Shown here: in pieces, positions 48,301 through 59,905 of the stretch | Position numbering within the stretch: position 1 is the stretch's first letter | Layout: each line of letters opens with the position of its first letter | Assembly (NCBI GenBank): GCA_964057225.1 | Contig: OZ059894.1 | Location: 17,080,476 to 17,144,475 of the forward strand | Reading direction: 5' to 3' | Length of the DNA stretch: 64,000 bases | Source: Auanema rhodensis | Lineage: Eukaryota > Nematoda > Chromadorea > Rhabditida > Rhabditidae | Program-made: the position numbers and the translations under genes | The notes under the pieces: model-generated | What the model was told of the DNA's origin: nothing | The model's input: only the letters and a program-made list of their open reading frames with translations | The model's database searches: none

Positions 48301-49529
48301 AAAACAAGAAACGTCAAAGCTACTCTGCTTCTTCTGGTTATGAATCAGGTGCTGGCGATTATCATACATACAGTAAGAAGTTCCTATTCATATATCTTTA
48401 CTAAATGCCCAATCATTTTCAGATAAAGATACACGTTTTGATAGATTTAGAGTATTTGATAAGGTAAATTAAATGACATCATTTTCATTTTTCAATATTA
48501 ACTTTTTAGAAACTAAACCTTGGTCGTGAAGCTGATAATCTCAGGGAATCACAACGACAATTAAAAAAAGAATTGACTACTGCTAAACAGAGAATAGGAC
48601 AAATTGATGATGCTCGGTTAGTTTACTGAACAACATTATACATCTTTCTTCTGTTTTTTTTTAAACTAAAGATGTATTACAGATTGATTTGCCATGAAAC
48701 AAAAAATAGTGGCATCAGCCAGGCGACATTAGTGGACACACTGATGCAGGTTTGTTTTTTTTCTTTTTTTTTTTTAGAAAAAGTCCTGTGTACTTACTTG
48801 ACAGAAAAAATGAACTTGTCTATCTGGTATATTAGAAATCCCAAAAAGTTTTTAATATATTTTATACTAATTCACATATCTAAACTATGCATGAAAAAAA
48901 CTACTGACATATTAATTATATATATATACTATATACTATATACACATGTATATATTATATATTATATATACATACTAATAATAGACATAAAAAGAGCTGA
49001 GCAGTTTAGGCTGGATAAGCATGATTCAACTGTCCTACCATATAAGCGTTTGCTCTTAAAATCACAAAACTTTTTTCGATAAAAGCTTAGAATGAAAATT
49101 GGGTAACGTTTTTCAAAGTCATGTTTTCGTGTGCAAGTTTTGTCTTTGCTGCTTAACCAATATATGAACCCCACTGCGGATTAGAGTATTAGTATGCATT
49201 CGTTAACTGAACCTTGTTGCACTGATTTGTAGCAGAACAGAGCAGACTTTCTAAATTGAATTTCTAATATTTTCTAAATAATATATACAATTATGATGTA
49301 ATCGTGGCAAAAATATCTTAAAATTATGTCCAGTATATATATTATGTCATTTAGTCTGATCTATTCTGTTGCCTATTGTTACCCGGTTTTACTTTATCAA
49401 ATTTTCTACATCATACATCAATCCTCTAATAATCAAATTTAATAAATATATTTTCAGGAGAATCGAATACTCGAGAAACGTCTGGTAGCTTGTCAAAATC
49501 ATATTATGCTGGTGACTTCTTTCCTGTGA
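36712..49529 (+). CDS. vab-8: VAB-8/KIF26 kinesin-like protein
   Basis: Atypical kinesin that in C. elegans directs posterior cell migration and axon growth by controlling guidance receptors. About 26 exons give roughly 990 residues. The start [19 protein letters not shown] joins at 37042 to the motor-like domain [19 protein letters not shown]. The P-loop position reads [15 protein letters not shown], with the intron after the first K of KGK. A switch I-like segment is [10 protein letters not shown], switch II-like is CLADVGIGE, and then [21 protein letters not shown] and [17 protein letters not shown] close the domain. The canonical SSRSH and DLAGSE residues are absent, as in KIF26. Then come Ser-rich linkers, a charged coiled coil ([20 protein letters not shown]), and a C-terminal coiled coil ending HIMLVTSFL. 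Introns of 1.1 and 3.7 kb interrupt the motor. A TTTCAG acceptor lies 43 bases before the ATG; an in-frame TGA directly upstream fixes this start for the exon as read. Confidence 0.9.
39352..39412. repeat. TA then TTTA microsatellite
   Basis: About 15 TA units pass into ATTT/TTTA units at the 5' end of the large vab-8 intron. Confidence 0.85.
40619..41754 (-). other. Coding-like fragments antisense to vab-8 intron
   Basis: Four minus-strand segments look protein-like rather than AT-rich noise. In minus-strand order they are: 41754-41575, with [20 protein letters not shown] and a basic stretch, ending at a GTATGTG donor; 41440-41238, with [18 protein letters not shown], which recalls the third helix of Myb/SANT- or MADF-type domains; 41180-41060, with [20 protein letters not shown]; and 40830-40619, with [20 protein letters not shown] and a Lys/Arg-rich tail. 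I could not find splice junctions that join them all in frame. They may be a nested gene or a decayed transposase-derived copy. Confidence 0.3.
48915..48972. repeat. TA-rich imperfect microsatellite in vab-8 intron
   Basis: Repeated TATATACTATATA and TATATTATA units lie in the last vab-8 intron. Confidence 0.7.
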
Positions 49530-49783
49530 CCTCCTTCTAATCGTAATCCAGTTCCTTTGATAGTCAGAGATTCGAATATATATTCTATTAATAACATTTT
49601 TATATAATTTATATATATAAATCTATATACATATATACATATGAAGTCGTATTGCGTTTTGTGCAGCTCAATGTTTTATAAACGGATGGTGTGCATTGTC
49701 TGTATAAAGATTATATATTTAATTTTATCTTTGTTGTTTTGTTTACACTGATAATTCAATAACATTTACAAAAAATATAATTA

Positions 49784-49787
<4 letters not shown>

Positions 49788-49838
<51 letters not shown>

Positions 49839-49843
49839 TATAT
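49788..49843. repeat. TA dinucleotide microsatellite
   Basis: An almost uninterrupted run of about 27 TA units, broken once near its 3' end by a C. Confidence 0.9.
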
Positions 49844-51150
49844 GTTGAGGTACGAGAACCAAAAGGTCGAAACGGAAATTTTTTCTATACATCCAATGAA
49901 ACATCCATATACATCCAACTTCAAGCTCTGTTAGTTTTCTTTATACGGGTATATAGAGGTATGTATGCATATATAGCTATCTATCTCTTTATATCCATAT
50001 CTATCTATATATATATATATAACATGCTTATGATAATGCAAAATACTATATGTATAAAACATCTGTTATCTTCTGGAACATATATAGATATATACACTAA
50101 TTATCAAGTTATGACGATAAATGGACGTGTCATCATTGAAAAGACGGCAACCCGATGAAGAGCTAGCTTATTGGTTGACTGCTTCTGACATTTGTAATAC
50201 CTAAGCGCATGACGAATTTTTTTTAAGAACTTTGGTTTAGATGGCAAATGATGCAATAATACTTGTTAATCGTATCTATCTGAACATTTTTTTTATTTTG
50301 CTCTAGTTCAGTAATTTTGAAAATTTGAAATTTTAACACTGGACATCTGACATATTCGTAAAATCTTTGCGTTTTTGGAGTGACGAACTTGTTTACTTCT
50401 ATTAAAAATAGCTCACCATTAATGCAAAAAAACAAACTTTGAGGAAAAGATTGTTACGAAGGCTAGACAGATCAAATGCCCTACAATTAAAGTACAGGAT
50501 TAAGAGAGAGTTCTCACTATAGATTCCTATTAGATAGGATTAGCATGTTAAAAGTTCAGAATGATCGGTGATCTGAAAAACTTTAGCTCACTTTGACCAT
50601 TTCTTTCTAAGCTTCATCATCATCAACAAGTCTCGACGACAACGTCGTCCACAGCTCGTCATACTTCATTTTCAACTCAGTTAGTATTAGATCTATGCTT
50701 TTGAAGTATAATACGGAGCTATGGATGAGTTTCACGGTTGTTTCAAACATTATTAAGAGCAAAACCTAATGAAACGTATAGAAAAGACATAGAAATGAGC
50801 AACTGAAACTGATGTCATCCTTTTTGAAAAGTAAAGCACCATGTCATCATTTCATCTAAATAACTCTCATTCTCTCATTTGCTTACTATCCTTCTCTCTA
50901 TCTCTTCATTTTCTTGTTTCTTTCATTTTTTCTCTTTCCCTTCCTTTTTTCTTATATCTCCCGCCTACTGTTGCTTGACTAATGGATTTCGATGCATAAT
51001 AATAGTTCAATACCACAGCCTATTTAAACCCAATTCCTGACCACTGTAAGCCCATTTTCACATAATATGTTTGTATATGTACATATATCTGAATCCATGC
51101 AGTCTTCCTTCTACCTTTCTTCAAAATATATCTCCGTACCATATACATAT

Positions 51151-51165
51151 AAATATATATATATA

Positions 51166-51209
<44 letters not shown>

Positions 51210-51215
51210 TATATG
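51151..51215. repeat. TA dinucleotide microsatellite
   Basis: About 30 TA units, broken by TATC and TACA interruptions. Confidence 0.9.
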
Positions 51216-51809
51216 CATGTTTTTAGTTTTTTATGCTTATCACAGCAGAGATACACTTTTTCCTTATTTGCTTTAACTTTAGTTTATTTAGTAGCCCAAT
51301 CACCTCTAGCATAAGTTCTGTCATATACATACATCCAACTGTAGGAGATTCATATATCTTTTATCCTGTTTTCCAAAAATATTCATTCACATCTATATTT
51401 AAATTTTCAAAATTTTCGTGTAGAATTTGTCTCAATTACGTTTGTTATTATATTTGTATCAAGGGAATATTTAAAACATTCAGAACTGTTTTTTTTTAAT
51501 TCCCAGATACATTACGTCTTTTCATTATCTTTCTTTTTTTTTCTACATATCGTGCACAGTTTCACATTGCAACATTTGTAATACCACAATTTTTCGTTTT
51601 TCAATAATTTCGACAAATTTTTGTTTGAATTTCAAATCATTTTATATTATTCTGTCTATAACTAATCACTTATATCATTTAATATTATAAATAAAGTTAT
51701 GATAACTAGTTTACGTTAACTATAAAACTTCAAAATTGAAATCTTTATTTATATTATATTAGTTCTTACCATGAATCGCAAAAATGACATCAATAGGCTT
51801 AATAGCTCA

Positions 51810-51827
51810 AAAATCATTAATGATTTT
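51810..51827. promoter_or_regulatory. Perfect 18-base palindrome with homeodomain-like core
   Basis: AAAATCATTAATGATTTT is identical to its reverse complement and centres on ATTAAT, with two ATTA/TAAT half-sites back to back. Such sites can bind homeodomain dimers; binding is not shown. Confidence 0.35.
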
Positions 51828-53479
51828 CGTTTTTCTAGTGTAATTATCTTCTAATTTCTTGCTCCAGGGTATTTCCCGCCTTAATATGTTTTCATTTTGA
51901 CCTTGCTGTATGTTATACGCATCATACTTTATGAATCTTCTTCGAAATTAATCTTAATCATCAATTGAAAACTTGTAATCAGGAAAGAGGAAGTGATTTA
52001 CTATATACATGTATTGGCTTTTCCGATTTTTATGCAATTGGTTGCGGGAGTTCCTAATAAGTACTCTATGTATAAACATAAATTTTCGTCATTATTTGTG
52101 AACAACGCAATGAAACCCCAAAAAATTACTAATATACTTATTCCTATTGTTAATTTGAATTGAGCAATTTATGGGTAACATAACTACTACTATTAATATA
52201 TACACATATAGACCTCACCCTACTTCGATATCACTGGTATATGAGCCTAGATTTCAACCTGTTTAATAGAACATAGTAAAGAACCTTATATTGTGTTTGC
52301 ATAATTGGTTTAATTAACACAGAGCTCATTTGACTAGAATTATATATTTTCTTTTTTTTACTAGCATTTTCGATCTTATATCTTCCAATTTGTAATTTAT
52401 TAATTTCTCTCTCTTTTCTCTCTCTCTCTCTTTCTTTCGTTATAATCCTCCATATTTCTTCCTCCTTCTTCATCATTGACTTACTTTATCGGTCTTATAA
52501 ACTCTTTCATCTACTCGTTTCCTTAGACCCAGAAAAGTGTAATATGATGATCATCATCATTTTTGCAGATACATATAAGATAATTCATGAGAGGAAACTC
52601 TTTATACTCTAGACCTCATAAATAGATTCAGGATGATGTCATGTTTAATTTTTCATTCGTATTTCCTACAAAGAATTTACCCTAGGAAGCAGATAAAGAT
52701 AAATAACTGATTCTTCTACATTTTTACCAAAATTCTTACCGTTACTGTCACTCTTGTTGCTACTATTATCGTCATGTTTTTTAAGCTTCATAAATATAAA
52801 TCTCCGCTCAGATTTTCTCAAACTAAAATTTATCAAAATTTCAGCTCAGATTTACAATAGCCAATTGAGTCTATTCTGTTTTCTAAGATAGCTATTCAAA
52901 TTATTTTATATTATTGTACTTTTCCATCATTCCAGATCAGTACTCTTACACCTGAAAATAAAATGATTTTTGACAATATCATCTAATTAGCTGCAATATA
53001 TATAGATAAATCATATCCTCTCTTTCACTTTATTTTTCTTTATCAAGATTGTACCACCCATGTTTAAAGTAGCTTTGAGCTTCTTTCACAACGGGTGATA
53101 TCTAGTATAGAACAACATTCGGGTTCTTCCCAATTTCCTAATCCGTATTTTTCGACCCAAAGGCCTTATCCGTTTAATTTAATGCCAACATCAGATGCAG
53201 TAACTACGAGAATAATACAAGGAGTCCTTTTATATATTATAGATAGTACTTCACCCTGTTGATGCTTCTCTAAAACTTCATGGTCTTGTTAGATTTTGCT
53301 TTTCCTGTAACCACCCGCATCTTATTTTTCTTCCTCTTTACGTAATCATGCATATCTCTATAACTTATTGTCTAAATTTCGCTAGTCCATTGTTATAATA
53401 TTACTTATTTATTAGTTTAAAACAAAAAAAGTTTAATGAAATTTTTTTCAGACTCACATCGAAAGCAAAAAAAAGCAGA

Positions 53480-53747
53480 ATGAAAAGTCTGATTGTTCGA
53501 GTGGTTCTCATGTTGGTCTATGTTGCATATACTCTCGCTGTGCCTAGATATATGTGGCAAGATATGATTCCTTTCTCAGTTGGCGATCTTGATGTGAGTT
53601 AAATTAGAATATTAAGTTTTGATTGATATTTGATTGCCTTTTAAATGATTCGAAAATTGAACCATTTTCTAGAATCAAATGGATTTGACAATTCCTTTGA
53701 AGAGGAACATAGCAATTGGCAGAGGAGATTATCGTCCTGGAAAGTAA
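53480..53747 (+). CDS. nlp-46: RPamide neuropeptide precursor (NLP-46/NLP-22/NLP-2 family)
   Basis: Two exons (53480-53593 and 53673-53747) encode a 62-residue secreted precursor. It has a signal peptide (MKSLIVRVVLMLVYVAYTLA), a spacer, then the dibasic site KR followed by NIAIGRGDYRPGK and the stop. Cleavage after KR, trimming of the final K and amidation through the G would give NIAIGRGDYRP-amide. The pattern xIAIGRxxxRPG is that of the worm RPamide peptides NLP-2, NLP-22, NLP-23 and NLP-46; the NIAIGRGD start is closest to NLP-46 as I recall it. NLP-22 promotes a sleep-like state in C. elegans; function here is inference. A TTTTTTTCAG acceptor lies 29 bases before the ATG. Confidence 0.85.
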
Positions 53748-53811
53748 TGAAGACTGTTACCAACTATTCTAGCTTTCAAACAAAATAGCCACATGTTAAA
53801 CATATGGTATG

Positions 53812-53817
53812 AATAAA
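53812..53817 (+). terminator. Polyadenylation signal of the neuropeptide gene
   Basis: AATAAA lies 64 bases after the stop, before the convergent AASDHPPT stop at 53955. Confidence 0.55.
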
Positions 53818-53954
53818 ATCATCTTGATTATGTTTTTTCTTTTTTTAAAATAAAGTATACATTTATTGAATATTTATTTGAATAACAGCATAAAGTACTA
53901 TGAAATATTAACAATTTATATGAAAATAAACGAGACAACAGAAACACTGATATT

Positions 53955-55398
53955 TTAAAAAGTTTTCCAAGGTTTCTGGATGTATCTGGTATATTCCTCA
54001 CGAATTATATCGTCATCTGTATCGTTGATATTTACTGCGTTAACTAACAAATCTTCCAATGATTTCATAGTGAAAACCGGGAACTTCTTCTCCACATTCT
54101 TTCTTGATTTACTCAATGCTTCAGAATCTTTGAATAATCTACAAAAACTTTTTTTTTTCAGAAAAATGTGAAATAATTAATAAAGTAATAAAGTAATTAT
54201 CTTCGAAACATTCTAAAAAATTAAAATTGTTATTACATGTTTGATTTTTTTTTCTATATTTTCTACATTTGAGCTTGACTTATGATTCACAGGAAACTAG
54301 TTATTTCACATACATGTATTCATTCATCATAAGCTTAGTTTTGCGTGAAAATTGATTAATTTCGCACTGACCTTCCTACTGCAACAGAGTGGTCAAGCCC
54401 AATAAAAGATTCTTCAAAAAGCCAATGATGTTGAGGTATATTTTTCTCACAGAATTTTGTTGACAAAATATCACAGCCCGAAAGTATATTAATGACACTA
54501 AGTAAGAGATCCAGCACAAACCTGGACCATAACTTTCATCAGGATTAACTTCGAAAGAAAACGATCTCAAATCATTCACAATACCAGTACCTGTGGCTTT
54601 CAACACGGATTCTTTCAGACACCATATACGATAAAATGCTCTCCATCTGTAAACAATAAGTTGGCTATTTCCAAGAGAAATAGAACAATTTTGATATTAT
54701 TCTTCGAATTCAATAAAATGAAAAAAAAAATTTTTTGTTATGATATAATGTATTAGATAAAAACCTGTCAAGTTCCGTTTCAGGTTTTTTAATCGTTTCA
54801 AGCTCAATATCAGTAAAGAGTTTACTCATTTTCTCAATGTGCTCAAGAGATGAGCTATTCCTATCTTCATCTATTCTCATTACATCAACACCTGCGATGA
54901 GAAGTAATTGATTTGATTCGAAGTTGTTCATTAACTAACCTACTAAGCTTTTGCTGCATGTTGCTAAAACTACTAAGTCCCCTTGATGAGAAATATTGAA
55001 GTCTACGGTTGAATTGAATGAAATTGGTAACATTGGTTTCCCATGTTCTCCTGTAACAACTTCCACATCTTCCCATTTGCATTTGGTTTGATCAATAATA
55101 GAATTTCTAAATTTTCGTTTTTAAAATACAAGTTTTTGTGAGAATTTTAATTAAATTTATAACAAAAATATTAATAAACCTTATCAAAAGTTGCCCTATC
55201 ACTGAAGCAAGAGAATCGTTTCGATAATGGAAGCGAGATTGTTTTGTGAATACCTCATTAGGAAGACATAAAAGTGCTTTTCTATAAAGCAATTCAAATT
55301 GAGAGAGCAGTTCAGTCTGAATAGATATTATACAAAACATAGCATAATAAAAATTATTGAGAAACCTTCTGTAGAGAAATTGCCCAACGCAGCCCCAT
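53955..55398 (-). CDS. aasdhppt: 4'-phosphopantetheinyl transferase (AASDHPPT type)
   Basis: Transfers phosphopantetheine from CoA to carrier-protein serines such as those of fatty acid synthase. The start MGLRWAISLQK matches the VRWAFS opening of the human enzyme. Conserved blocks follow in order: SLASVIGQLLIR, CKWEDVEVVTGEHGKPMLPI, TVDFNISHQGDLVVLA, then VDVMRIDEDR (the metal-binding G-V-D motif) and WCLKESVLKATGTGI (the W-x-x-K-E motif of the Sfp-type family). The C-terminal part, HWLFEESFIGLDHSVAVG, also fits. The size, about 290 residues, is normal. The ATG follows a CTTAAG acceptor by two bases. It starts 334 bases after the RBM25 stop on the same strand. Confidence 0.92.
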
Positions 55399-55731
55399 TG
55401 CTTAAGATTGAGAACGAATAACACTTGAAATATGTCGCATAGTTTGAAAAATTATATCTAATTTGACATACACGCTTGAAATAAAGAATTGTATTGTTCA
55501 ACCGAATTAGCTACCATTCTGAACAGACAAAATAAAACAGTTTATTACTAATATTGAAATGCAACAAAGAATGTAGGTCTTACAATTAGGAATAAATGAC
55601 AATATTATAATTTCTCTCGAGAAGGGAAAACCACAATCGGTTAACCCTGGCAATTATGAAAAATATTTAAAGATACTTATATAGTATCTTTTCTAAACAA
55701 CCTGTACTCGACTAGTAAATCACGATTCATA
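55399..55731. other. Short interval between RBM25 and AASDHPPT
   Basis: This 333-base gap between two minus-strand genes must hold the RBM25 3' end and any AASDHPPT promoter or operon-type spacer. No coding frame is seen. Confidence 0.5.
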
Positions 55732-58700
55732 TTACTTGAGCTTGGGTAAACCTAACTTTTTAGCTTCGCTCTCATAAATGAGCAATCGCCACATTTTCAC
55801 CATGAATACCTCTGCATCATCATCCAAAATCTAGAACAAATTCAAGTTGAAAAAATTCCCCACAATGAAAAAAACTAACCATAGCAATATCTTTCAATAT
55901 TACATCTGGGGCTGTTTTCCTGGTGATTTTCTCTAAAATGAAGTCGCAAAGTGCTGGTTCTTCCTCTCCTATAATTAGATTTCGTTAGAGGTCAAAAAAA
56001 AAGCCAACCTATAAATTCGTTAATTTTCTTTGAAACCCAAGGTCGCACCCTCTGATCAATCATAGGTTTATCCACAAACGTCCAGTCAATATTAAAGGCG
56101 AAAAGATCTTCTGAATAACAAACATTTAAAGTTAGAATTTTAAAAATGAATGAAACCTCTGCCTGTAGGTATCCTACTAATAAGGTCTTTAACCATTTTC
56201 TTTTTCTCTTCCTCAGTTAACGAAGCCATTCTATCTTCTTGTGTAATTTCGAATGGCTTTAATCGTTTTCTCTTATAAATGTTAGCATCATCATCTTCAT
56301 CATCAACGCCTATAGATAAATAGAAATAGAATTTATTTAGCATATCAAAAATACCGAATACTCCATTTAATCTTTGTGTGAGATCACGTTTTGGTTGCTG
56401 TATAGCTACTGGTGATGAAGCTCCTAGTTTAACAGGTGCCACAGTATGGGGTGAGTTAGAATTAGCAATATCAACTAAAATCAAAAATACTAAAAAAAAA
56501 AGAAAAATAAATTTTTATACCAGTCCTCCATTTATCCTGTGGGTTCCCAGATTCTCCATTAAGATGATCATCATTACTTTTCTCATCATCATCACTATCA
56601 CTACTACTGGAACTGCCCCCATCTTCACCTTGTCCAAGTTTATGATGAGGGTTCGGACTACCACTGTCTGCTCGAAGTCTTCGTAATTCTGCATCTTCCT
56701 ATACATGCGTGATAAGATAATCAGTGATTGTTAACAATATATTACCTTTTCTTGATGTCTGCGTCTTGCTTCAGCATCGGCATCTTCGCCGCTTTTGTTT
56801 TCAGCAAGAATCTGTCTTTTAAGCTCTTCAATTTCATTCTGTTCCCGCAATCTGTCTTTGGCATCAGCTTCTCTTTCCTTTTCAAACTCGCGCCTACGTT
56901 GGAATAGAGACGAACTCCTTGAATAGACCAACTTAGAAAAGAATAGAAACTAATCAGCCTACTTGTAATACTTAGGATCGTCTCTTTCGTCATCATAATC
57001 CTCTAAGAAAGCTTTCAATTTTTTGGCTTCTTTCAGAATATTTTTCTTTCTGAATATACAAAATAGAGTGTTGCTTAAACTAAAATATGCAAACCTCTCC
57101 TTCTCTCTTCTTTCCTCTTTTTCATATATTTTAGCACGCTCTCTTTCTCTTTTTTCCCAATTTCTGAGTCTGACCATATATGCTGCTTCTTTCTCCTTGA
57201 TTTGCTTTTTCAATAGCCTTCTCTCTCTTGCATCGTCGCTATCTTCAGAGTCACGGCTTCTGGACAAAGTAGTCGGTTTAACTTTTCGAAAAAAAAGTGT
57301 AACCTGCTAGAACTACGATCCCTTTTTTTGCGTCTAGGGGAATCTGAACGAGATCTTGAACGTGATGATGAGGATGAACCCGTGCTAGATGAAGATGAGC
57401 GCGAAGAGTTTGAAGATGAACGATGTCTCCGTCTTAATAGAACAAATTTTTAACACGCACCGAATGAAAACAATATACCTTCTTTTAGCGGATCTGCTTC
57501 TGCGGTGACGATCACGACTTCTGCTGCGGGATCTGGAACGTCTACGTCTGCGATCTTCATCCTGAAATTATATCACAAATCAGAAAAGATATACTTTCAC
57601 GTTTAAAGAACAAATGGTCATCGAGGACAAGCTAACGATAATAACTAGCCTGTCTCCTTTTGAAAAAATATATCTATATACGTATAAATATATATGAAAT
57701 CCTGAAACTGTTTAGGTAAAGAAATGACATTATACTGCATGCAAATAACGGGGACAACACATTAATTTTTTTTCGTTTTTGAAAAAAAGAGCCCTTATAT
57801 AGGGAGAGGGTTATGCACAGACAGTAGACATTTAAATTTGGATACTCACTCGTTCCGTAATTTTCATAAGAAGAGATCACGTCTGAAAGAGAGGGTGGAT
57901 ATATGCTTGTCAAAATTTAAAAACAGCAACTGGAAAGGTGTGCAACCTGCATGGAAATTGGTATGTACTAGAGCTTCTATTGTAATAAAGTCAACAATCT
58001 CTACTGTAAGAAAAAGCTGTGAGGTGAAAGGTTGATAACCAAGTGCGAAACATAAAAGCATGCAAAAAACACAGGGGCATGGGACGTGCAAAAGAGTATA
58101 GGCAAATTAAGAAAAGAGACAGTTAGAAGCATAAAAGGCAATTAGCTAAAAGTGATTATGAGCACAAATTGAGAAGATCATGTGTCAACCCAGTGAAGAA
58201 GCAATTGGTTTTTGCACATACAGGACGGCCAGTGAGCACAGATAGTTTATTAGAGATCATTTCTTTGTTAAACATAGGAGAATAAACAACTTACCTTCAA
58301 CTTTGCGGAAGATTTGCTACCTATAGAAAGAGATACTATACGTCGAAATAAGGCTAGTATCACATCAAAATCGCTTGCACGCAAATAAAAAATACCCGAG
58401 TACTAAACTATGCCTCACCTTTTTCTTGTCATCCTCCTTTCCTTCTTTCTTTAGTTTGCCATCTTTATCGGATAGTTCACCATCTTAAAAATTAAAAAAA
58501 CTTATCAGCCAAATTTAAAAAATCTATACCTTCTGCCAACATAAGCAGCTCAGGATGATCACTCTCAATCCAGTTAAGAATTTTGAGACGAACCTATAAG
58601 ACGGCATTATTATGAGAGAAAAGAACGGATTAAAAACGTACATCCTCATCCTTTTTCAGATCATCTTCATCGGCGGGAAGTTCTCCTTCTTTAATTTTGA

Positions 58701-59306
58701 GTGGTGGTTTTCCCAAATCCTTTCTGTGTTGAACAGCCCATGTTCGGAGCTCTTCTTTCACTTTATCTTCTGCCTGAAAATTCATTAATAGCAAACTTAC
58801 TAGAAATTTGAAACCTACTTTAACAACTAATTTTTTATCTCCTATTTGGAATTCATTCAAAACCCTTAAAGCCCTTAATGTTCCCTCCGGCGACTCATAA
58901 TCACAGAATCCGAAGGCTTGATATTTACCATTAGATCCTTGAATACGTTTCCAGTTTGTAACTGTACCACACTCCTTCAAAGATCTTTAGTAATAAAGTA
59001 ATTTTATTTATAGAAAACCTGAAGCATTTGTTGCATGAACTCATTTGTACACTTCTCAGAAATATTTCCAATAAAAACCGTCGTAACAGGAGTAGATTTA
59101 GTAGGAGCTGGAGCTGCTTGCTAAAAAAAAAAATATTTTGAATCCTGAGATTTTGCGAATACCGCCGATGTTGGAAAAGGGCGAGAAAGTACAGGATTGA
59201 AATAAATGGATGGTTGGCTGAATCCACCTATAATTAAAAAATTAATACCAAATTAAAAATCATCCTTACCAAATTGGGGAGCGCCAAAACCTGGGCGAAA
59301 TGCCAT
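55732..59306 (-). CDS. rbm-25: RNA-binding protein 25 (RRM, RS/RE-rich, PWI domain)
   Basis: Spliceosome-associated regulator of 5' splice-site choice. The N-terminus MAFRPGFGAPQFG is short and Pro-rich. The RRM shows TTVFIGNISEKCTNEFMQQM (RNP2) and KYQAFGFCDYESPEGTLRAL (RNP1), then LNEFQIGDKKLVVKAEDKVK. An acidic linker follows, then an Arg/Ser-rich stretch of SRSRSR repeats and the RE-rich helix ERRLLKKQIKEKEAAYMVRL, NWEKRERERAKIYEKEERRE. The C-terminal PWI domain has FAFNIDWTFVDKPMIDQRVR, PWVSKKINEFIGEEEPALCD, and ends EAKKLGLPKLK. The order RRM, RE/RD, PWI identifies RBM25. A 730-base intron (about 57562-58292) separates the acidic linker from the RS region; the other introns are short. 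Confidence 0.93.
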
Positions 59307-59905
59307 TTATTATAGTGGTTCTTACTATTTCCCCCTAAAATATTGTAACAACTTATACAAGAATATTTTAGAAAGAAAAGCATAAGGCTCAAGAAAAAAA
59401 ATTATTGAATAGAAAAAGCATAAAAACAACTTAAGCTGCATGAGAATTCGCTGCATAGGGATGAAGAACGACGCTTAGCATAAGCGCTAGCAAAAGGAAG
59501 TCAATAGCGTGAAACGAATTTATTGATGTCTGGAGCCGACTCGAGCGTAAACGCCGTACGATTAAGCATAAATATGTTATATAGCACTTTGATTTATAAT
59601 ATTTCTAATGTAATAAATAAAAAAGGCATAATTTAATATAAATAAAATACATAAGACAAATAAATTAAAAAGCTAATTATTTTGTGTTTTTAATACGAAT
59701 GTAGTAAAAACAATAGAGCTGTATGCTGTTTACAAAGAGAATTCGACTACCATGAGTCGCATGGCATGCTTCTGCAACGCGTGCGCGGTTTTACGTTTAT
59801 TTTAAACCATTGAGCTATCATTTTATAATTAGAATGAAGCTTAACGCATATGAAATTTAGAAAAATAGTCAAAAACAACTGTAATAATATCTTTATTTTA
59901 CAGTT
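59307..59905. promoter_or_regulatory. Divergent promoter region, RBM25 and zinc-finger gene
   Basis: About 600 bases between opposite starts, with no open frame. It is presumed to drive RBM25 (-) and the zinc-finger gene (+). Confidence 0.45.

Larger units (their letters stand above)
49530..53479. other. 4 kb intergenic region between vab-8 and the neuropeptide gene
   Basis: No coding sequence is convincing. It holds the vab-8 3' UTR, two long TA microsatellites, a CT-rich tract near 52408-52440 and an 18-base perfect palindrome at 51810-51827. It probably contains the promoter of the neuropeptide gene. Confidence 0.5.

Noticed and set aside
51067-51276. Ile/Tyr-rich frame near the TA repeat
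   Set aside because: It is a translation of a TA microsatellite.
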